NCBI RefSeq assembly: GCF_030867095.1
Contig: NC_081828.1
Location: forward strand, 218,333,978 to 218,397,977
Source of the DNA: Alligator mississippiensis
Taxonomy: Eukaryota > Chordata > Crocodylia > Alligatoridae
DNA length: 64,000 nt
Direction of reading: 5' to 3'
Of this stretch, positions 24,500 to 36,659 are shown piece by piece (the stretch's first letter is position 1; each line of letters opens with the position of its first letter). Position numbers and translations under genes: made by a program. The notes beneath the pieces were generated by a model that saw only the letters and a program-made list of their open reading frames with translations, did not search any database and was not told the DNA's origin.

Positions 24500-24600
24500 C
24501 CCGGCCCCCGCACCTTTGCTGGACTCTCTCCAACTTGCCCACATCCTTTCTGTAGTGGGGGCCCTCTCCCCCCCACGGGAGGATGGGGTCAGAGCGTGGC
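24500..24600 (-). repeat. CR1 LINE fragment
   Basis: The complement reads GGCCCCCACTACAGAAAGGA then TTGGAGAGAGTCCAGCA, matching the CR1 copy at 58270-58315 closely. Confidence 0.6.
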
Positions 24601-27000
24601 AGCAATTTCCAGAGACACTCGCTGCAACGTCCCCTCGCCCGACACCTCCCTGGGGAGCTGTGTTAGGCAGCAGTGGAGCCCCCCCAATGCAGGGTTATTG
24701 CAAGAGCCGGAGGCCTCGCTAGCACCCTGCAAGCTAACGCTGCCTCGCGTTGCAGACACGCTACGTGACTGCAATGCTGCTCGCTCCACTCATGCTGGCA
24801 GGGCAGCACGTCTCTGCTGCAGGGAGTGGTACACCAGGGAAGACCCCTCGAGCGGCTGCATCCAAGACAAGCGAGTGGACCCCAGGACAGGGTGATTGCC
24901 GACGGGTCTAAGCCCTACTGGGCTCTGCACAGACCCAGCAGGTTTGAACGGCGACAGCCCACAACAGTTGCCAGGCTAAGCAGCGGAGAGACCCAGGCAG
25001 GTTGTTCGCAGCCTGCAGGGACAATCTGCTTCACCCCTGGAAAGTGCTGCCAGGGGCACAGGACGGGAAGGGGTGTGTGTCCGGTGCTGCGTGTTTGCAG
25101 GCAAAAAGTGCCAGCAGCTAGAGCAGTGGGTGTGCTGAATTAATTCAGTTAACTGATTGCTGCCTGGTGCTGGCTGCAAGGAGCCCGGCTATCCCCAGCT
25201 GCCCGCTACCCGCCTGGGATAAGCCGACCTCTCCGCTGTCCTCCAGCTACTCCGCAGGACAGATGAGTCTCTGTCTGGCCCCGGCTCCAGCCTGAATCTG
25301 TCTAGTTCTGGCTTCCGGACCGCCAGCGTCTTGCTCCTGGCCCTGGTCCAGGCGGCCGGCTCGGGGATAGTCTGTGTCCTGGTACTGCGCAGCTACCGCC
25401 AGCTGCTCCGCGCTCCCCGGCTAGCGACACTGCTAGCCCTTACAGACCGCAGCCTCCCCTTCCACTTGCCCCTGCCCCCTCCCTCGAGTCAAGCCCCAGC
25501 CCCGATCTCTGCCACCCAGTCACTTATCCATCCTCCTGTCCCTCCTCGTCTCTCCCATCCTGAGAATGGGCAAGCCCATGGGGAGCTGTGGTCACCGGTC
25601 CTCACCTGCCGAGAGTCCAGCCACCCTCTGCATGTGTCAAATTTTATCTTACAGACTCTTTTAGGGACTTCACTTTTCAGCCAAACCTGGCTCTAGGCTG
25701 GAGGGGCTTCCACTATGCAAATATAAGAGGATGATGATGATGAAACTCCAGGCAATGAAGAGCACAGGGGCCTGAAAACCAGATGGTGACCCCCCCTTTC
25801 CAGGCTGGTAGCCCTTGCTCCCATCATGTCTCTCTTGGAAAGCCGTGGAGCCAGGCAGGTTAGAAACTACTTCTGAGCTATCAGATGCATTATGAACTCA
25901 TCCATCCTCCAGGGAGTTTAAAACTATCTGATACCTTTTTTGCCCCCCTTTAATTAGTTCAAAAAACCTTCCAAAATGGAATCCGATTGCAAAGAGATCC
26001 CTCCGTCCGCAACGAGGTATTTCAGAGACGTGTGACTGCAGTGAAGGATGCAGCAGGTTGGTTTGGCACGTGGGGATGTTTATGCTGCTCTCGTATGGCT
26101 GATCGTCCCTTTATTACCGTGCATTTTCCGTATGACAGGAGTTAAGAGACCGCGACGTGCCAGTGACTCATCGCAGTAGATCTGCTCGCTCAGATTCATA
26201 CAAAGGATTGCCAATATTACCCATGGATGGCGGACGCAGACCAAAGGGACTGACAGTCAACGGGACTATTATTCAGGGCATTTTGGAAATGCTCCCCAAA
26301 GCACTTGTGGCATCTATGGGCTCCTGGACATGTATTCAGACACTCGTGATGCCTGGGGGTCGGACAGCCTCAGGATGTCACAAGGGAAAAATTCATCCTT
26401 TTAAAGGTGCCTGGCTGATGAAGACAGAGCAGGTTCACTTCCAACCTGGATGCCTAATAGAGGCCAGTGACCTCAACATTAAAAAGAGCAGATGCATGCC
26501 ATTCATTTACACAGACATTTCCCCCCTTTAAAGGGCACCTGACCAGGCCAGGAGCTGAGAGGCCTGCATGACAGGCCACCCACTGACAGACACGCTGAAA
26601 ATTAGCATCAGTCGACCTGAGCAAGAAACAGCCTCCTTTCAAGAATGAGCAAAGGATGGACCGACAGGAGAGCAAGCAGCCCCGTGTGCATGGCGACTAC
26701 CAGGTCCTTTCCTCCCACGGTGGGAATTTACTTAACCATGTAGAAACTATCCCAGACCGTGCCCTGGTCTGTGCTCGCCGGCTCGGATGCCGTTGTTCTG
26801 CTAGACTGCTGTGACACTGTTGGGGATGAAGTTGGAGTGGTGTCCAAAGCACCACCTGCAGCCGTGTATCCCCCCACCTGAGCCCGTGACTCCCCCGGGC
26901 ACCCCCAGGTTGATTTGCAGCTGGAAGCGCCTCTTGCACTCAGGTCAGGTATCAGAGCACCTCTCTGCATTGCAACAGCTGGAGCATGCTCATGGGTGGA
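24600..27000. other. Intergenic, no gene recognised
   Basis: A hydrophobic 121-codon frame at 25331-25696 and a 124-codon frame at 26157-26531 show no family motif. Nothing else stands out. Confidence 0.45.
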
Positions 27001-27004
27001 TCCA

Positions 27005-27610
27005 GGATTTTGACAAGGGAGGTGCATAGCTTGTGGTGCATATAATGCAATGCACATTATTCTCCCCTTAAAAAGAACTGAGATGCTTTACTAACGGGCT
27101 AGGGGCCTTGGGTTGTATAATTCAGTTTAAAATCAAAGCAAAAACAAATACAACTTTATTGGACTGTTCATTAAACTGTTATGTGTAAAGAACACATCAA
27201 ACGAGGCAAGCGAACCAGAAGATGCAGTTTAGTTTTGTTAGTCCTGTAGTTATTTGATTTCAATGTATGTCTCTCTTTTAGATCCATAAAACTAAATCAG
27301 GCCTTCTTCAGCATCTTGGCAGTACATCCAATGCTTCACTGAAAGTTATCTGCACCTGAGTGAATATTCACCTGAGTTAATCATAGAAAAAGGAGAGACA
27401 GCTGTTAACACCTGCGGAGTGAAGAGTTTAGAAGGAGTTGGGTGGATTATGATGAGCCAGGATGTCAGGGCCGCCTGACTAGAAATGCTAGTGCTAAGTA
27501 GTTTGTTTTAAACTCTGGGTAGAGCTGGAGACAAAAGGGGGGTGATACCGCACCACTGCCCCCCTGGCTCTGCCCCGGCCGTGCCGAGTCCAGCCTGGTC
27601 TGGGAAGCCA
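27005..27610 (+). repeat. Dispersed repeat D, copy 2
   Basis: It is colinear with 6120-6850. On the minus strand it carries CCAATAAAGTTG (AATAAA at 27155-27160) followed by a T-rich stretch, which could serve as a poly(A) site for ZK3 about 1.3 kb beyond its stop. Confidence 0.55.
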
Positions 27611-28480
27611 TGCGCACGCGTGGGGCAGGTGCACAGTGCCGTCCCCTGTGCACCAAAGTCCCTTTGCTCTGGAGCTGTTCCCCTTGCTGCCACCCCCTTC
27701 TCCCCAGCTCAGGGTGCTCTCCTCGCTGTCGAGCTTGCATAGCGTCTTCCAGGGTCTCCTTCTTGTCTTGTCACTGGCTGGGACCACAGAAGAGGCCAGG
27801 GGGTTATTCATCTGCTGCCCCATCCATTCACCCGCAACTCCACCAGCTCCCTAACAGGCAGACGGCAGCGAGAAGCACAGAGCCTACAACTCTGCCCCCA
27901 GATAGACAACCTAGACCCTAAGATACCATGGGAGCCTTCAAATGTCCTTTGCAAAGAGGCTTAGGAACATCTCTGCACTGAAAGGAGGGATCCAGCTGAG
28001 CTCCACACAGCCAGGGAAAGGCTGGCCAGGACGGGGATGAGCTGCAGGAAGGCATTGAGGTTGTCCCAACCAGGCAGATGGCTGTCTGGACTTAGCAAAC
28101 ACGGTGCAGAGGGAAACCAGAGCAGACCAGACGTCATGGAGCAGCTGGTTAGCTCCGAGTGCAGCCCCCACTGCTGTCTGCACAACGGGAACGGAGGCCA
28201 AGTGAGTTGGCCAAGGCCACACACGACATCTGTGGCAGAGCAGGGAACCAAACTGCCCCAGGGAGCTCGCAGTCTAACCCAGTGGGCCACGCGTGCACGG
28301 CTAGCTGGATCCCCAGCTTGCACTGCTCGGGATGCTGGAGACACCAGGAAGGAGGGGAGAGGCAGGGCAGGTACCACACCCCCCGCAGCACATGGCAGAC
28401 ACCCATCCCACGTTTCCGGCTCTGGCCCCATGTCAAAACAGTGAGTCACTTCCCTCCAGAGGGTGGGTGAGGGCTCAGGG

Positions 28481-29250
28481 TCACCCCAGGTGCCCACCAG
28501 CCGGCCCAGGGTCCAGCAGGTCGTGGAGGGGGCTGGCGTGGCTCTTCTGGTGGTAGCGGAGGGAGCGCTTGTAGCGGAAGCTCTTGGAGCAGTGGGGGCA
28601 GGTGTAGGGGTGCTCTCCGGCGTGCACGCGCTGATGCTCCACCAGGTACTGCTTGCGGGTGAAGCGCTTCTCGCACTGCGTGCACTTGTAGGGGCGCTCG
28701 CCCGTGTGGGTGCGCTGGTGCCGCAGCAGGTGGGAGGGGCAGCTGAAGCGCTGCCCGCACTGCAAGCACTGGAAGGCGCCAGCGCCTTGGCTCCTCGGTT
28801 TGCATGGGCCCCGCGCCGGGCTCCCCTTCTGCAGCGGGCTCCGGCGGCAGCCCCCGCCGTGAGACAGCAGGTGCTTGCGCAGGCTGGACTTGTGGCAGAA
28901 GCGCCGTTCGCACTCGGGGCACGAGTAGGGATTCCCTGCCACTGGGTGGGTGCGGGGGCTGTGCCGGGGAGGGGCGCTCTCGGCCGGCAGCACCGGGAGG
29001 GGGCCCTCCGCCCCACGGTCTCGCGGCGGCAGGGCCACGAGCGGATACAGCAGCATTGGGTCGGCATCTGGGAAGTCCAGCGCGGGAGCAGCCGGCTTCC
29101 CCAGGCCGTGCCCAAGCATCTCTGTTCCTGGGCTGTCCGGACTCTCATGCTGCAACATCTCCAGCTCCGGGTACTGGAAAGCCTCGGCCCTCAGCAACGT
29201 CCTCTGCGGCTCCAGGCTTCTGGGCTGCTCCTCTTCCACTTCGATCAGCA
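28481..29250 (-). CDS. ZK3 exon 5 (linker and four C2H2 fingers, stop)
   Basis: The acceptor is CTCCTTCCAG|TGCTGATC and the stop TGA is at 28481. The leader contains a [15 protein letters not shown] motif like the VIKTE leaders of its paralogues. Finger 1 is separated from finger 2 by about 30 basic residues with no finger. From [20 protein letters not shown] the linker is identical to the ZK2 finger 5-6 junction. A Gly/Pro-rich tail follows the last FRY-type finger. Confidence 0.93.
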
Positions 29251-32200
29251 CTGGAAGGAGAGGGGAGCTGAGCAGCGGTGGTTTGGCAGGCAGGTCCCCC
29301 CGGCCCAGCACCCAGGGCCTGGGACGCCGGCACTGTGGTCCCCAGCTCCTTCAGCAGCCAACCTCTGTGCCTCAAAGCTGTTCCCGTTTAGCGTGCTGCT
29401 TTTCCACCCCCTCTCCCTGCTCTGTGATGTTGAGGGACGACCTCCTGCCCCGCGTGCCCCCAGACCGTAGCAGCTTCAGTAACTCACCTGTGTTGGGGTC
29501 CACGGGGACCTCCCCGTCCACGGAGCCTGCCTGCTCCCCGATGCACGGCGTCTCCCCTCGCTCGATCCGGGACAACAGGTCGGGCTTGGAGATGGCGTAG
29601 TCTGTGCCAGGGAAATGACAGGCACTTAGGGCCTGAGCCTGGACTGAGGGGCCTCCTACCACCCCTGGCCTGACTCTCTGAGCAGCTGCTAAAGCAAAAA
29701 CCTGGTATGTTCGTGCTGCTTCCTCTGTCCCTGGGCTGTCCTTTCCTCTGTCTCCACGCTCTGACGATGGCGTGCTACCAACCTGGACTAGCAGATCTGA
29801 GGGATTCGAGCAGCGGGCAACAGGACCACCCTTAGATGCGCTATAGGTGGGATGGGACCTGACTCTGGGTGCCAGGGATGGGAGGCAAAGAGATGCCGTC
29901 TCCACGCTGGAGGCAACAGGGAAAAGGGGATGGATGCATCAGCCTGACGGCCCTGGAAACCGGAGGTGTCGCTACCCCTCGCTGGCGGGGCTCAGCCCTG
30001 CCCTCCAGCCTCTCTGCTGCAACAACCCCTCTGCACCGCGCTGGCTGCGGCTGGTGGCTGCACTGGTGCTGCGGCTGCTCAGTGCAATAGGAGATGAGGA
30101 CCCCCCCCTCCCGGCCTGCCCCCCACCAGCGAGAGGGGCTGTCCTGTGTCTGGGACCTCAGCAAGCCCTGGGCACAGAAGTGCAAAGGCAGGAAAATACC
30201 CCTTGCCCAAGTGGTTCCTAGACGTCTCTCAGGGAAAAGCCCTCACCCAGCGAGACCAAGGTCTCATAGTTGCCCTTCATCACGTTCTTGTACAGCTCCT
30301 TCTGCCAGCCGGCCAGGCTCTCCCACTCCTCCTCGCTGAAGTAGACCGACACGTCGTCGAACGTCACCGGCACCTGCAAGCACGAACATCACATGCTCAG
30401 CGCCCTTCGCTGCCGGACTGGAGCATCTCCCACGCCAGCTCGCAACACATACAGGCATCTGAACTGCCACGGGCTGGGTCCATCCTGCCCCGTCTCCCGT
30501 GTCACAGGGGCAGAGAGCGGATGCTGGAAGGGAGGACCGAAGGCAAGGAGACTGGTGGGCTGGGAGGAAACCCAGAAGAAATAAACACAGCAAGTCAGAG
30601 CAGGGGGCTGTGTGTTGGGAATGAGATAGGCACACAGGGGTGTTTCCAGTCAAGTCCGGAGCTCCAAGGACAACCAGATAACGAGAAATTTGGAGGGTCA
30701 CAAAGAGCAAGAATGAAATATTCATAGCTAGTGAGAGCTGATCTGCTGAAGCCGGCCGGCCTGGGACAGCACAAATCCCCCTGGCTAGCCCAGCCATGGG
30801 TATGCCCGGCAATGCTTGTTGCTATAAGCCCTGCAGTCATTAATAAGGGTCGTAACACTGCTGCCAAACAGCTAGTTGGTATTTTGTGACAGTACCTGAC
30901 AACGCTCCCTTAAAGATGTGATTCTAACCAGGGGGCCGCAGCACCCTGGGGAGCCGAGATCCTTTCAAGGGTGCCACGGGGTGTTACGCTGCGTCAGCAC
31001 TGCGAGGTGTGCAAACAGGATAGTTTCATAGTAGCTCGGGTCAGGAGGGACCTGGACAGATCATCTCGCCTGACCCCCTGCCACAGGCAGGAATGGATGC
31101 TGGGTTCACAAGACCCCAGACGGGTGATGGTCCAACCTCCTCTTGAATTTGCCCAAGGTAGGAGCGAGGACCACTTCCCTGGGAAGTTGGTTCCAGGTTT
31201 TGGCCACCCAAACTGTAAAATATTGCCTTCTGATCTCTAACCTAAACCTATTCTCCATCAGCTTATGACCATTGTTCCTCGTCACCCCACGTGGTGCTGG
31301 GGAGAAAAGGGCTCTGCCTATTTGCTGTTGATCCCCACCCCCCCGGATGAGCTTGTAGGCAGCCAGCAGGTCCCCCCTCAGCCTCCTCTTGCTGAGGCTG
31401 AACAGGTTCAGGTCCCTCCATCTCTCCTCGTAGGGCCTGTCCTGCTGCCCTCTCACCAAGCGGGTGGCCTCCTCTGACCCCTCTCCAGGCTGGCCACATC
31501 CCTCTTGAAGTGCGGTGCCCAGTACTGGACACAGTACTCCAACTGCAGCCTGACCCAAGTCACATAGAGGGGGAGGATCACCTCTCTGGACCGGCTTGAG
31601 ATGCACCTTTGGATGCATGACAAGGTATGGCTGGCCTTGCTGGCTGTGGTCTGGCATTGGCGGCTCATGTCCATCGTGGAGTTTATAATGACTCCGAGAT
31701 CCCTTTCTGCCTCTGTGCTTTCAAGGAGGGAACTCCCCAGCCTGTATGTGTGCTGTGGACTCCTTCTCCCCAGTGCAGCACCCTGCATTTGTCTACATTG
31801 AACCCCATCCTGTTCTCGTCTGCCCACTGTTGTAGTCTGTCTGAATCTAGTTGCAGCCTCTCTCTCCCTTCAAGCATGTCCGCCTCGCCCCACATCTTAG
31901 TGTCATCAGCAAACTTGGACAGCATGCTTTCCACCCCCTCGTCCAAGTCGCTGATGAAGATGTTAAACAGTGCGGGCCCGAGGACCGAGCCCTGGGGAAC
32001 CCCACTGCCCACATCTCGCCAGGTTGAGTACAACCCGTCCACCAGTCTCATCAGCCAATTTCTTACCCATCCAACTGTGCAGGCGTCAGTGCCACAGTCA
32101 TTTAATTTATTGATGAGGATGGGGTGAGAGACAGTGTCAAAGGCCTTCTTAAAGTCTAGAAAGACTACGTCCACGGCAACACCATCATCCATCACCAGAG

Positions 32201-33007
32201 AAACCCAGGGAGTGCAAATGGAAATCCCTGCCGGGGTCTGTCTGAGCTCTTGGCAACAGAAGAATTGCTCTAGCTCCTGTAGTCAAAAAACGACTGAAAA
32301 CTAAGAGCTGATTAGCGACTGATTCTTATTTGTATTGTGATAGGAATAGGCACTGGGCTGTTAATGTCCACCCTGCACCGACTGGCACCCTGCACTGAGC
32401 CGGCGTGGCACGGACGCGGGACAACGCAATGGAAAGGGCAACAGAAGATGAAGACGGACTCATGAGACATCTGGGTTACTGCTGCCGTTTCAACCGCTTA
32501 GATAGAAACCAGGTGCACCCGTGCAGGCTCTGGCACAGCCCGTCTCCGGGATCTCAGTGGCTTCTCCCGTCTGCAGACACTAAGAGCTGACAAGCTGGCG
32601 GTCCTTACCTGGGGGGTTTCCCCCTTGGTGCCGGGCGGCAGGCGCAGGACCCAGAAGTTCCTGTTCTTGAGCAGGTTCTCCATGTTCTCCAGGCGCCGCT
32701 GCAGCAGCCCGTACTCCTGGATCAGGGTGCCCAGCGCGCCCCACCGCCCCTCCAGCTGGTTGCCGAACTCCACCACGGTTTTCTCACAGCCGATGAGCTT
32801 CTCGTCCACCGTCCCCGCTCTCCCTTCGAGATGCAGCAGCCGGGCGGCGTGCGCGTCCACTTTCTGCTCCACTGCCTGAATCGCGGCCATGAGGGTCAAG
32901 GAGATCTCCGCGGCGTGCAGCTCCTTTTCCTTCGCAGCCAGTCGTTTGGAGGCAGCGCGGGACAGCACCGGGGCAGACTGCCGGGATGCCATGTCTTACG
33001 TGGGAGC
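28481..33007 (-). CDS. ZK3: DUF3669-KRAB zinc-finger protein, 4 fingers (gene span)
   Basis: Four coding exons join to 1,395 nt (464 aa plus stop): 32609-32992, 30247-30373, 29488-29601 and 28481-29250. DUF3669 lies at about 20-128, KRAB-A at 129-171, the KRAB-B-like part at 172-208, a long Pro/Leu/Glu-rich linker at 209-315, and four C2H2 fingers at about 319-446. The start is ATG at 32992: exon 2 begins at 33007 after CCCGCAG, and an in-frame TAA just before the ATG rules out an upstream start. A noncoding exon 1 probably lies in the CpG island near 36.75 kb. Contact residues are HSSK, CSHR, RQYE and YRSY, which match ZK2 fingers 3, 5, 7 and 9 in type and order, so the array looks like a shortened ZK2-like array. 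A CR1 copy sits in the intron before KRAB-A. The gene looks intact. Confidence 0.87.
29488..29601 (-). CDS. ZK3 exon 4 (KRAB-B-like)
   Basis: This 114-nt exon has acceptor CCTGGCACAG|ACTACG and donor AACACAG|GTGAGT. It encodes [17 protein letters not shown] plus an acidic tail. It is the best match in the window to the family consensus. Confidence 0.92.
30247..30373 (-). CDS. ZK3 exon 3 (KRAB-A)
   Basis: This 127-nt exon has acceptor GTGCTTGCAG|GTGCCG and donor TCGCTGG|GTGAGG. It translates to [28 protein letters not shown] and NYETLVSLG. The KRAB-A core is complete, with the conserved DV, EEW and LY..VM positions. Confidence 0.93.
31020..32200 (-). repeat. CR1 LINE, 5'-truncated, with part of the reverse transcriptase
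   Basis: The minus strand opens at 32195 with [20 protein letters not shown], then [15 protein letters not shown] and the catalytic FADDTK (F-A-D-D). The frame is open for 170 codons to 31683. Frames then shift, and the copy ends near 31025 with the CR1-type tail. It lies in the ZK3 intron between the DUF3669 and KRAB-A exons. Confidence 0.9.
32609..32992 (-). CDS. ZK3 exon 2 (first coding exon, DUF3669)
   Basis: It encodes 128 codons from ATG 32992 to donor ACCCCCCAG|GTAAGG. It contains [53 protein letters not shown] and [14 protein letters not shown]. The 15-nt leader matches in length the pre-ATG leaders of ZK1 and ZK4 exon 2. Confidence 0.9.
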
Positions 33008-33299
33008 CTGCGGGCAGGGATAAATGGCAAAAATGGAGCTGGGAGCACAGGGAAGTCGAGCTGGAAGTGGGGTTGCATCCAGTCCAGCCCCCTGCTCGAG
33101 GTAGGACTGTCTCTGTCCGAGACAGAGGGAAGCGGTGGAATAGACGCCCAGGGAAGCTGGGGTGCAAGAAGAGGTTGGATGATCGGGGGTGATCAAGGTG
33201 TAGCAATGCCTGTGGGGTTTCCTATACCTCTGGGCTTTGCTGGTTGGGTATCTTTTCCCCTCCAGCTACTGTGTGTCACAGATTTTTTAAGCCTCCCCC

Positions 33300-33880
33300 A
33301 GAGGTGCTGGCTGCAGCCTGGGCTGGGGTGGGGACTGGGCTGTGCCGACGCTCCTGCTGGGCTGCTGGCTAGAGGGTCAAACCTGATGACCGCATTTGGG
33401 GTCAGGAAGGAATTTGGGGGTACGGACTGTGGGGGTTTTGCCTTCCTCTGTCGCAGGGGCATGGCCCTCTTCCTTGGATCTCCTGAGCATGTTTTAAACA
33501 ACCCTTCCAGCAGCTGGATGCCGGCCGCTGCGGTCCCCCTACTTTCCCTAAGGTTCGGGTGGGACGTCCTGTGTTGTGTCAGGGTTGACGGTGTCGTTTT
33601 GCTAGGAGGTCAGACACTGAATTTGGACAGGATGGTTTGCACAGGGTTGATCCTGCCTCAGGCAGGGGCCGGACTAGATGTGACCTCCGCAGCTCCCTTC
33701 CAGCTGGACTTCTCCAGGATTCGACTAACCCATCCCAGCCGAGCGTCCGTCCAACCTGCCCAGGGATGGAGATCCCACGGCTTCTCTAGGTGCCTGGAGT
33801 CAGGCAGCTCCTCCTTATCTCCAGCTGCAATTTCCCCTGCTGCAGCCTGAGGTCAGTGCTCCTAGTCCTCTCCCCTACCG
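33300..33880 (+). repeat. CR1-derived fragments
   Basis: GATCCTGCCTCAGGCAGGGG then GGACTAGATGTGACCTCC, followed by a CR1-like tail, fits a plus-strand 3' end at about 33640-33720. Flanking stretches are less sure. Confidence 0.5.
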
Positions 33881-34879
33881 CTATAGGGAACAGCCAAACC
33901 CAGGTCCCACAGCAGCTGCTCCCATGCTCCAGGCCACGGTGGGACCCAGTTTTCGTACGCCGTTAACCTTAAACAACCTGCAGGGACAGGGAGGATCTCA
34001 GGCAATGTTCGGACTAATTAACTCGGGATGCTCCACGAGCTGACGGCCGAGATAGCCGGGCGCTGGGCCGTAGCAAAGAGCCTCCGGGGACTCTGCGCTT
34101 GTGCCCTGGTGGCTTTTGGATCCGTCCGGCCTGGGCTGACAAGGGAAGGCAACTGGGCTGTTTTTGGTGCTAGTTATCAGCGCAGCTCCGGGGCCCACAG
34201 AGCGCTGGGCTAGCTCCATCCTTCTGCAGGAGACCTGGGCTCTCCCCAGCCAGAGGGGCCAGCTCCCCTGTGGAAACAAGCTGGTGCAAACCCAGCTGCC
34301 TGCAGTAGCTGCTGCTCCCACCTGAGCCTGGAGCAGCAGCCGGGGTCACCTGCGGGCTCTGCTTTTGCCAACAGCCCCAGGCCGGGGCAGCCAGGGCTTT
34401 GCTGGGATTTGTTCCCCCGAAGCCACCCCAGGGAGGGGATGGGGCTATGGGGCAGCTGGAGGGAGGGATGAGGATGGTGATGTGGGCCAGGGGGAGAAGA
34501 GATGGGGAACACCAGCCTCACCCCTCCTTTCAGGGAGCGGGGCGGGGAGCGGGTCCAGCCAGGCTAGGGCACATCCCGGGATGTGGAGTCCTCCCAGTGG
34601 CACCTTTTAAACGCCGTCTCCCGTGCACCCCAGGGAGCCAGCTACGACTCGCCGCTGCACCCCAAGGCAGCCAAGCGGCCTGGCTCCTTCGTCTCGCCAT
34701 TGCCAAGCCTGGCAGGGCGGGAGGGTCTCCCCCCGCCTCGCACCGAGGGGAGGGGACACCGCTTCCTTTTTGGCCCTGGAGAGACTCCAGGAGAGGGGTG
34801 TGAGTGGCTGGGAACAGGCGTGCAAGCACCAAATATATAGAAATATGTGCATGCAGGAGCAGAAGTACTGGGCACCAGA

Positions 34880-36650
34880 TATATGAGTGGGGGTGTGGGT
34901 GTGTGTGCTAGGGAGTATATGTGTGGTGGGGGGGGTGTGTGTTTGCTAAGTGTATGTGTGCATGCTAGGGAGTGTGTGCGCTAGGGGTGTGTGTGTTCAT
35001 GTGTGTGCACTTGTGCTAGAGGTGTGTGCGTGTGCATGCTAGGATGCACCTATGTGTGTTTGCAAGGTATGGTGTGTGCGCATATTGGGGGCGTGGGTGC
35101 ACGTGCACGCTAGGCTGCATGTGTGTGTGCGCGCCGGGTGTGTGCGTGTTTGCTAGGTGTGTGAGTACATGTATGTGCATGCATGCTGGGGGGGGTGTTT
35201 GCTAGTGGTGTGCGCATGCTGGGTTGGGGGTGCGTGCCTGTGTTTGCTAGGTGTGCGAGTGCTGGGGTGTGTGCGTGCACGCATGTATGTGCATGCATGC
35301 TGGGGGGGTGTTTGCAAGTGGTGTGCGCCTGTGTTTGCTAGGTGTGTGAGTGCCGGGGTGTGTGCGTGCACACATGTATGTGCATGCATGCTGGGGGGGT
35401 GTTTGCGAGTGGTGTGCGCGTGCTGGGTTGGGGGTGCGTGCCTGTGTTTGTTAGGTGTGCAAGTGCTGAGGTGTGTGCGTGCACACATGTATGTGCATGC
35501 ATGCTGGGGGGGTGTTTGCGAGTGGTGTGCGTGTGCTGGGTTGGGGGTACGTGCTTGTGTTTGCTAGGTGTGCGAGTGCTGGGGTGTGTGTGTGCACACA
35601 TGTATGTGCATGCATGCTGGGGGGTGTTTGCGAGTGGTGTGCGCCTGTGTTTGCTAGGTGTGCGAGTGCTGGGGTGTGTGCGCGCACACATGTATGTGCA
35701 TGCATGCTGGGGGGTGTTTGCGAGTGGTGTGCGCCTGTGTTTGCTAGGTGTGCGAGTGCTGGGTTGTGTGCGTGCACACATGTATGTGCATGCATGCTGG
35801 GGGGTGTTTGCGAGTGGTGTGCGCCTGTGTTTGCTAGGTGTGCGAGTGCTGGGGTGTGTGCGCGCACACATGTATGTGCATGCATGCTGGGGGGTGTTTG
35901 CGAGTGGTGTGCGCCTGTGTTTGCTAGGTGTGCGAGTGCTGGGTTGTGTGCGTGCACACATGTATGTGCATGCATGCTGGGGGGTGTTTGCGAGTGGTGT
36001 GCGCCTGTGTTTGCTAGGTGTGCGAGTGCTGGGTTGTGTGCGTACACACATGTATGTGCATGCATGCTGGGGGGTGTTTGTGAGTGGTGTGCGCCTGTGT
36101 TTGCTAGGTGTGTGAGTGCCGGGGTGTGTGCGTGCACACATGTATGTGCATGCATGCTGGGGGGTGTTTGTGAGTGGTGTGCGCCTGTGTTTGCTAGGTG
36201 TGTGAGTGCTGGGGTGTGTGTGCGCACACATGTATGTGCATGCATGCTGGGGGGTGTTTGCGAGTGGTGTGCGCCTGTGTTTGCTAGGTGTGTGAGTGCC
36301 GGGGTGTGTGCGTGCACACATGTATGTGCATGCATGCTGGGGGGTGTTTGCGAGTGGTGTGTGCCTGTGTTTGCTAGGTGTGTGAGTGCTGGGGTGTGTG
36401 TGCGCACACATGTATGTGCATGCATGCTGGGGGGTGTTTGCGAGTGGTGTGTGCATGCATGTTGGGGGTGTGTGTGTGTATGTAGTGCTGGAGTACGCGT
36501 GTGCATGCTGGGAGGGCGGAGTGCGTGTCTGGTCGGGCTGTGTGCTTGCACACTAGGCGTGTGCGCGTGTAGTGCATGCTGGGAGGGCGGTGTGCGTGTC
36601 TGCTAGCACAGCAGGGGCGTGCGCGCGTGTAGTGCATGCTGGGAGGGGGT
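34880..36650. repeat. 90-bp minisatellite beside the ZK3 promoter
   Basis: From 35641 to about 36450 at least nine units repeat at exactly 90 bp. Each holds GTGTGTGCGTGCACACATGT, then ATGTGCATGCATGCTGGGG and CCTGTGTTTGCTAGG. Earlier units (about 35157-35640) include two of 111-112 bp with an extra TGCTGGGTTGGGGGTGCGTG block, and the flanks decay into GTGTG repeats. Because 90 is a multiple of three, false open frames of over 350 codons run through it on both strands. Confidence 0.95.
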
Positions 36651-36659
36651 GCTGGAGCA

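Noticed and set aside
25331-25696. 121-codon plus-strand frame with a hydrophobic start
   Set aside because: No domain, no splice structure and no paralogue in the window; chance is more likely.
35338-36606. Open frames of over 350 codons on both strands (Cys/His/Thr-rich)
   Set aside because: They run through a 90-bp minisatellite, whose unit is a multiple of three; no start context, domain or splice signal supports a protein.
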